The translations under genes were made by a program, and so were the position numbers. A DNA stretch of 64,000 nt from Zanthoxylum bungeanum. Taxonomy: Eukaryota > Streptophyta > Magnoliopsida > Sapindales > Rutaceae. This document shows, piece after piece, positions 56,803 to 64,000 of the stretch (within the stretch, counting starts at the first letter, position 1; each line of letters begins with the position of its first letter). The stretch spans positions 1-64,000 of the forward strand of contig SKCR01035608.1 of assembly GCA_019454045.1 (NCBI GenBank), given 5' to 3'. The notes under the pieces are model-generated. The model ran no database searches and was not told the origin of the DNA. It saw only the letters and a list, made by a program, of their open reading frames with translations.

Positions 56803-57811
56803 CGATAAAGGTACTGACTCTTGTATACATTTGTACACTTGGATGTAAACTTACGGAAATTAAAATCTAATTACACTTTATATGGCTAGGAACATACACC
56901 CTTAAGTCTAACCAAATCTGTTGTTATTTATTTACGAAGTGGAAAATTTTTTGTTGAGGAAAATCACTATGGGTATATGTTACCACATGAAATCACTATG
57001 AAGAGAAACTTACAGTGATAGTTAAAAGACTTATAGCAAAATATTTACAGACTCAATTACCTCAATTGTAATAACCCAAGGAAACCCCTCAAGCCCGCAA
57101 CAAGGCACAAGCAGCCTTCTCCGGTAACTCTGAAGTCTCTTGTAATAAATCCAATAGCAAGCTTGTTATTACCGAAACTTTTTTTTTTTTTTTTTTTGGA
57201 AAATTACAATTTATTACCGAAACTCCAATGACTAATCTCCAACTTAGAACTCTTAAGGTTAGAGTTTGGTAAGGTTTGGTGTTTTGATGATTACCAAAAA
57301 AAGATGTTCACAAGAACAAATAAGACATGAGATCAACGGTGAACTCTTAAAGAAGATGAAAATAAACATGAATGAGGTATAACAAAGTTCCATCAAAGAA
57401 TCAGAAAGTGGATACAAAGATGTGGAGACTCTGAATATATATATATATATATATATAGGTAGGGTTTGCAAGCCTTCAAAAAGCCTTTAAAACATACTTA
57501 AAAACACTTATCCCGCATTGGCGTTCGAACGCCCTAATGAACATAGGACGCGCGCCATTGATTTGCAATTCTTGTTCGAACGTGCTGTCAAAAATGACAA
57601 CTCTGTCTGCTAACTGGAATAGTCCGTTCGAACGTGCTAAAGAACATGACACACATGTGAGCTTACTAAAAGGCTCAGTTTGAATGCTGTGATAAACGTG
57701 AGACAAATTTGAGCTCTAAAATATTCATCCAAATGCTTTTCCAATTACTCCGAGACCTTCAAGACTCATTACAACTCAATTGAACTTAGTTTGTTACGGA
57801 ATTGGCCAACA
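56803..57811 (-). repeat. 3' LTR of the SIRE-like element
   Basis: 1,009 bp. Minus-strand start TGTTGGCCAATTCCG at 57811, preceded by a polypurine-type CCAAAAGGTGAGTTCG...GGG. It includes an (AT)n run at 57437-57458 and a poly-T at 57179-57198 (+). Confidence 0.7.
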
Positions 57812-59146
57812 CATAGACCCAACGAACTCACCTTTTGGAAGACAAAACAACCTAATATAAAGATTATGATAATAGATGTAAAAATAATATAACAAAATGT
57901 CAACCATCAAGATAAAGACTTATTATAATATAACTCGATCTAAAACATAACGTCTAATAGTTTAAAGTCGATGAAGATGTCGATATGCTCACCTGAAATA
58001 ACCAAAAGTAATATACCCGTGAAAAATAAAAGAAAGAGCAGAAATAAAGAATTATAATAGAATGATGCACATATATAAAAATATAAATAAACATCATCAT
58101 AAATTAGAAAACATTCTACCTCTTTTTGTTATAAAATGATAAGGGATAAGAAAAATAAACATCAATCTACTACACATAGAAAACCATACAATAACAGTAA
58201 TGACATATAAAAAATTCTCCACCTCTTTAACAACACATATCAATTAGCAAAAGTAATACATGGGAAGAAAAACAGACAAAAACATGAAATATATAATGCG
58301 GAAAGAAATACTTGATGTAATGACATGAAATGAAAACATACATACAATATGAAATTAAAAACATGAAAAAAAAAACTCAAAACATCAGTACAAGTAATTA
58401 CAATGATGTCTAATTAATATTTAGTTGTTTAAAACATAAGACAATATGAAACATGTCCATTCATGCTCAAGAACACATGCATGCATATTACTTAAACACT
58501 AAAGCGTAACAAGAATTTGCGTGAAAAATAAGTGTACAAAAAGCCAAAGCTTAAGATCTTATTTTATAAGCAAGATTAAGCTAAAGAAATCATATCTCAT
58601 GAAACACAAAGTCCACATAATAACTATTCAAAATCAGTACCACTAGAACCTGAAAATAAGCAACATTGGTTGTATGTTATTATTTTCTCCCCCTAAATAT
58701 GAACTCATAAATAAAACTTTTTCAAGTGAAAGGTTTTTGCCCTTATCTTTTGAATTTGACATATTAATTATTTTTAGTACTTTAATTGAAGTATTTGAGA
58801 CTCATTTAAAATTTTATTTTCTTAGAAGGTATAACATAAGATCATCTAATCAAATGTCACACTATTTAGTAATCTTAGTATTACAAAGATTAGACTACCA
58901 ATCCAATAACTCATACATAAAACCAAGCCTCAAAATCAACAAAATATCTATGAGAGATGCATGAACAAAATATACTAAATTTTTTTATCATACACACTTA
59001 TACTCACAAAACGTTAAGGAAAAGAAGCATATCATACATGCAAAATCAAATATCATACATACCACATGCTTGAAGCTTAGACATGCTATTTAAAACCATT
59101 AACTCTTTTTAGTCTTTTCATTTTTTTTTTATATTTTTCATTTTTT

Positions 59147-59190
<44 letters not shown>

Positions 59191-59440
59191 ATAAAATACT
59201 TGTTATTTTTCAATGGTACGTAAAGTTGTATCCCGAGTATATATCATATTACCGTCTATTCAGAATCGGCTATGAATTCATGTCTGGATTTTTATCCTAT
59301 ATACCAATGGAAATATAACATAAACAACACACACGCACATGCAGTGAAATGAAACAACAAAGAAAAATACAATCATGCAAAAATAAAACACATGCACACA
59401 TAAATGCAATGTAGAAAGATGAATGCACCATCTAAGAAGA
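57812..59440 (-). other. Internal region of the SIRE-like element without domains
   Basis: A-rich on +; no recognisable pol motifs in six frames. Contains the (TA)n microsatellite at about 59150-59186. Confidence 0.5.
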
Positions 59441-59446
59441 GACACA

Positions 59447-61310
59447 TTAGAGTGCATTCTCATCAATTCTTTCAGGATTGAGGCATTCTGAAGTTATAAG
59501 GAAGAAATCTTCATTTCTTATCCAAATTTTCTTAGGAATCTCTTTCACATGAAGATTCATTGTTAGCATCGTCAGTTTCTCACTAATGAAGTAAGTCTGT
59601 TTAGTAAGTGCAGAGACATGAAGAGATATATTTGAAGAATCAAATCTAGATTGAGCACTTGTAAATCTTTTTTTCTGTTTGTTTAATATGATACATTTAT
59701 GTCTAATATGTCCTGATTTGCCACAATGGTGACAAATTGGTATAAACATCAGACAATAATGTGGTTTACTAAAATAACTTATAGATTGGGTTGGTTCACA
59801 GAAGAATGAATATCAATAAGGATTACTTGACAATGAAGTCTAAGCCTTTCTAGTCACAAATGAGGCATACCAATGCCTAACATGTGATATAACGTCTCAG
59901 TCCAACAAAAAAAATACAAATATTTGTTTCTAGTATTTTCAAATTCTTTCTCCAAGAACTTGATTCTATCTATCAACTTTTTATTTCTCTCATTGAGGTC
60001 ATCAACTACTATAAGGTTCATGTCAGGCTTGGCTTGGACTTCGTTCCTATCGAATTCAGTTTCTTTCAGCTTCTTATTGACCTCAACATAAGTCTTCTTG
60101 ATAGCTAAGTTCTAATTATACAACTTAGTATAAGCTATCTGAAGATCATCCTCATCTTCATAGTCATCATGAGAGGACATTGAACATACATTCACATCAC
60201 TACTGGTAGCCTATTTCCTACTAATAACACTGGAAGAAAATGCAATGTGATTGCATCTCTCATCAGAAGAGTCATTAGAAATATACTCATCTTCTGATTC
60301 ATCATCATTATGAGAGACATTCTTTACTTTCTTACTTTTCAACTTCATATAAGTGGGACATTAAGATCTTATGTGTCCAAGACACTAACACTTATGACAT
60401 TTAACGACTTGAGATTTTCTTTCTCTATCATCTATAGGCACTTTTCTACCCATTCTAAGTCGATTGTTATTATCGCTAAACCTCTTATTTCCTATCCTAT
60501 CAGAGTCATGACCTCATTTCTTGGGGTTAATGAATTTGTTGAATCTTTTCAAGAACATAGAAATATCAACATATGAAAGTGAAATATCTTTATCATCATA
60601 TGATGAATCACAAGCTTATACTCTCACAGTTTTCATTGCTATATTCGTATACCTTCTAAACTCAGGGAGTTTACTCTCATATACCTGAAGGTTACCTACA
60701 TGGTCATCTAGTTTTAAGTGATCTAGGTCTTTGCTCTCTTCTATCGCAATGATCTTAGAGAGAAATCTTTGAGGTAGGGATCTAATAATTTTCCTAATAA
60801 TTTTATTAACAAAAATATTCTCACCTAGGTTTAAACTGGAATTAACAATGTCGTTAATTTCATCATAGAACTCGTTGAAAGTTTCATCCTTCTTTATGTG
60901 AGCAATTTCAAATCTTATAGCAAGATCTTGAAGTTTGAATTTCTTGACGGACATCATGCCCTTATGAATAGTCTCAAAGATATCCTATGCATTCTTGGCA
61001 ACCTCACACATGGAGACTCCTAAATTTAATGGAGCAGATAACATTATGAAATACATTAATGGCGTTACTATTCTAATTACTATCTTCAAACTCCTCTTTA
61101 GACCATGTGAGTTTATCCTTAGGAGTAGAAACCTCATTTTTGGTGACTATTGGTTCTTTACACCCATACTCAACTGACATCCACACTCTCTCATCCAGAG
61201 ATTTGAGAAACGCTTTCATGCGAACCTTCCAATGAAGGTAATTGGTCACATCAAAGAATGATGGATAATTAAGGGGTTGACTTCTATCTATAGATAAAAA
61301 GGTTAAGGAT
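59447..61310 (-). pseudogene. Copia gag with UBN2 domain and two zinc knuckles (broken)
   Basis: Minus-strand order: WKVRMKAFLKSLDERVWMSV (DUF4219-like, about 61180-61250); UBN2 segment LQDLAIRFEIAHIKKDETFN ... RKIIRSLPQRFLSKI (60616-60957); zinc knuckle 1 with CLGHIRS-CPTYMKLKSKK (about 60340-60395, two stops inside); coiled-coil LNERNKKLIDRIKFLEKEFE (about 59930-60010); zinc knuckle 2 CHHCGKSGHIRHKC (about 59690-59735, intact C-x2-C-x4-H-x4-C). This architecture is typical of plant SIRE-type Copia gag. Several stops and frameshifts. Confidence 0.85.
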
Positions 61311-61795
61311 CGAAGTTAGACTTTTTGATACCAAATGAAAAATGATAAAGATTCTGACCCTTGTACACCTAGGAGTAAACTTGTGGAAATTAAAATCTAA
61401 CTAAACTAACTAAGACATGTCCTAAATTAATATTTCTATGGCTAGGAACACATACCTTTAAGTCTAACCAAATGACACACTCATAATTTAAAACAGTTAA
61501 TAAATAGAATAAATAAATGTGCATAAAGTAAACAAATAACATCATATTTATTTACGAAGTGGAAAACTCTTTGTAGAGGAAAACCACTTCGACCATACAT
61601 TACCGCCCGAATTCACTATGAAGAGAAACTTATAGTGATGGTTAAAATACCTATAGCAAAACCTTTGTCGACTTAATTACCCTAACTATAATAACCCAAG
61701 GAAACTCCTTAAGCCCGCAACTAGCAGCCTTCTTTGGTAACTTTGAAGTCTCTTGCAGTAAACCCAATTACGAACTTGCTCTTGCCGCAACAGTA

Positions 61796-64000
61796 GGAAA
61801 TGCTTTCCTTGCGCAGCGGAAACGCCTCAGGCACACAGATTGGACTTGAAAAATTTTCTACCCTTCCCACTAGATGGCTGAATATGACCAGCAGTACCAT
61901 TGAAGTTTTGCTACTATTTTGAATAAAAATTCAGCCCAGAAACAGTCCCCAAACAGCAGTGCAAATACCATACTGTTTTGATCACAAACAACGCCTAACT
62001 CACACCCAATGTAGCCCCAAATTAGCGTAAACTGCAGTGATATATTTAGGTCTTATTTTTCAAAGAAAAACAGCCCCAACACAATCCCAAAATACCCATA
62101 TGTGTTTCCTAAAAATTCCGGATTAATACGAGACAAAATCAATCCCCGAAACACCCAAGCAAGTGGCAGCAATGAGAAAAAAATATGCTCACTGCCGTGA
62201 GACAATAAAAGATGGAGAGAATGAGTTTTGGTTCAACACCACAAAGTCTTCCGAGCTATATCTCGTTATCAACGGATACTAGTGTGGGCTAAACTCATAA
62301 AATTAATCCCTAAACTATTTAGAGATTGATGTCACACAAAGGAAAAATCTTATTTTTCTTTTTGTTCTTATTTTTATTTTCTCAACACTTTGAGAGAATT
62401 TGGGGAAGAAGAAGATGAAGGCTAGGGTTTTTTTTGAATTAGATGAACCAAAAAGAAAATCCAATTTTCTTTTTATACTTAGGGTTATTAATTTCCAAAA
62501 TTAACAAATATTTCCCCTCCCCTCCTAATACAAGTTTCGGCCAAGGCTATTTTTTTTATATTAATTTTGTAACATCTAATTCAATTACCATAATGGAAAA
62601 GATGTTACAAAAAAGAAAAGGTTAATGCCTTTAAAATTTATAACTTCCAAATTAAATCCAAGAGTTATGCAACCTAGTATAACTCACCAAGGGTTTTCCA
62701 AATTTAATGCAAGAGTTTTGCAACCTAGTATAACTCACCAAGGGTTTCCAAAACCCAAGATTTAGAAATTCAAAATTTGTCCTTATTAAATTATATCATA
62801 TACAATTTAATATTATGCATTCAATAATTATCATGTAATTATTAAAATCATATATTAACTTTTAATATATAGTTTCAAGTGTGACAAAATATTATTAATC
62901 ATATTAATAATATTTATACATATGTGAGTATATAATTGGACTATCCAATTATACAAAATCCGCTATAGTATATCGAGCTAGCACGGGGACCAAATGGACC
63001 TATGGTTTCGAGCTCCAATAATCTCGAAATATTAATTAAGCTCTTAATTAAATATTCTGAATTATTAACTCCGGGTTATTACACTAAAAATCTGAAGCTG
63101 CACTCTCGTTACCGCAGATGGTATATTAAGCAGAACCAAGTCGGTGTCCATCGATATAGTCACTACATATAGATTAACCATTCACGAGTATCTCGTAATT
63201 AGAGTCGGGTCATAATATCCGTTATACCCCTCTAATTATTTTTACCTTAAGTACCATTGATTCTCTAATGAATGATTAATTCATAACCATTATGAATTTT
63301 AATCTTTCTATTCGTAATTGAAAGACTTGAGCGCTCTAACCGTTCAAGTACCGAATCAACCCTTAAAGAAGATACTCATCTACTTCTCGCAAGAAGGAGT
63401 TAACTTCATGTCTATGTAAAACGTCCACAGCTACACACCAGACCATGCCCCCAAAGTAGGTAGCTATTGGTCGGGACTGCTACATCAACCTCACCTTTGT
63501 AAATCAAAGGACATAGCCTGCCATGCAGAAGTTCGTAGTACACTCAGGATTAAGATCAATCCATATATAACCATCTGGTAGATCGAAATGAATTTCTTTA
63601 TTTAACGGATATTATAAGAAAGTCATTTCTATCTGGGTCCAGTCTTATATGATCACATCATACAAGGTGCCTCCATTCTCATATCTGTACATGGAAGATC
63701 CCAGATCAAAGTCGCCACATAATTATAGAATGGACCGCAACTATAGATAACCCACAAACAAAGTACCCGCTTTATTTGCTCTCTATGGACTATTTTAGAT
63801 TACCAACTTCAGACTTAAATCCTCTTGTGTATGACACTCATACACTAAGTTTGAAGGTACATGTGTAATCTAGGGTAATCTAGATAATTTACAATATGTG
63901 AAATTTAAACAAACACTTTGATAAATGAATAATGCATCATTTTATTTCATAACATATAAAACCGTTTACATTACATGAAGCTCTAGGGCATATATCCCAA
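61796..64000 (-). repeat. Copia LTR running off the right edge
   Basis: Right edge reads ...CTCTAGGGCATATATCCCAA, i.e. minus-strand (TG)TTGGGATATATGCCCTAGAG, a classic Copia LTR start. The left end ...GGAAATGCTTTCCTTGCGCAGCGG matches the usual LTR 3' terminus. TATA on minus (AAGTATAAAAAG) at about 62474-62485, about 1.5 kb from the start. A 51-bp tandem duplication lies at 62655-62755 (GCAACCTAGTATAACTCACC twice). It interrupts the 5' LTR of the SIRE-like element, so it is younger. No coding sequence in view: solo LTR or the 3' LTR of an element beyond the window. Confidence 0.75.

Larger units (their letters stand above)
56803..61795 (-). mobile_element. SIRE-like Copia element lacking pol
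   Basis: 3' LTR 56803-57811 and the visible part of the 5' LTR 61343-61795 (interrupted). They share GGCTAGGAACA, TTTACGAAGTGGAAAA, CACTATGAAGAGAAACTTA, CCCAAGGAAAC. The minus-strand primer site TTGGTATCAAAAAG (61318-61333) lies just inside the 5' LTR. Gag at 59447-61310. Between the second zinc knuckle and the 3' LTR no protease, integrase, RT or RNase H is visible, so pol is deleted or unrecognisable. Confidence 0.75.

Noticed and set aside
57476..57706. 76-residue minus frame at the edge of the SIRE-like 3' LTR
   Set aside because: Lies wholly within an LTR, no domain, and repeated TTCGAACG phrases explain its open state.

Overview
This is nuclear DNA from a flowering plant, most likely a eudicot. 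It shows spliced plant-type genes, an organellar PPR gene, an ER small heat-shock gene, and AT-rich intergenic space filled with nested LTR retrotransposons and hAT transposons. I cannot name the species from sequence alone. No rRNA, tRNA or CRISPR locus was recognised. Only four host genes look functional: (1) the last three exons of a fructokinase (1-843, +); (2) a complete 15-exon mitochondrial-type CLPX unfoldase gene (1744-9287, -), convergent with it; (3) an intronless PLS-class PPR gene (20416-22011, +); (4) an ER-targeted small heat-shock protein gene (22384-22986, -) with heat-shock elements upstream. The last two are also convergent. || Layout. 1-9.3 kb: fructokinase and CLPX; the CLPX introns hold a complete 1.03-kb hAT element with an 8-bp target duplication plus other repeats. 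9.3-19.8 kb: retroelement graveyard, containing a complete coding-free LTR element (10350-15491, TSD ACGTG) inside an older Copia remnant, then a reversed, truncated Copia (16932-19835). 19.8-23.4 kb: PPR and sHSP. 23.4-51.2 kb: one small non-autonomous LTR element (TSD CCTTT at both ends) blown up to 27.8 kb by nested insertions. Its left LTR holds a 12.4-kb Ty3/Gypsy element and a 1.48-kb hAT element. Its internal domain, a 44-bp minisatellite, holds an 11.4-kb Ty1/Copia element and a 278-bp hAT-type MITE. 51.2-64 kb: AT-rich degenerate repeats, a LINE tail, and a SIRE-like Copia with gag but no pol, whose 5' LTR is itself interrupted by another Copia LTR running off the window edge. || The most notable content is host-gene cargo inside transposons. 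The Gypsy element carries, between its integrase and its polypurine tract, an intronless and now broken copy of a LOG cytokinin-activating gene, plus a second unidentified coding segment with what looks like a preserved intron. The hAT element at 36202-37679 carries the 5' part of a NERD/CCCH-19-like PHD-finger gene with its intron. A sibling hAT with the same ends but a different interior sits in a CLPX intron. All transposon reading frames seen here are broken. The Gypsy LTR has an unusual array of ABRE-type G-boxes just upstream of its TATA box.
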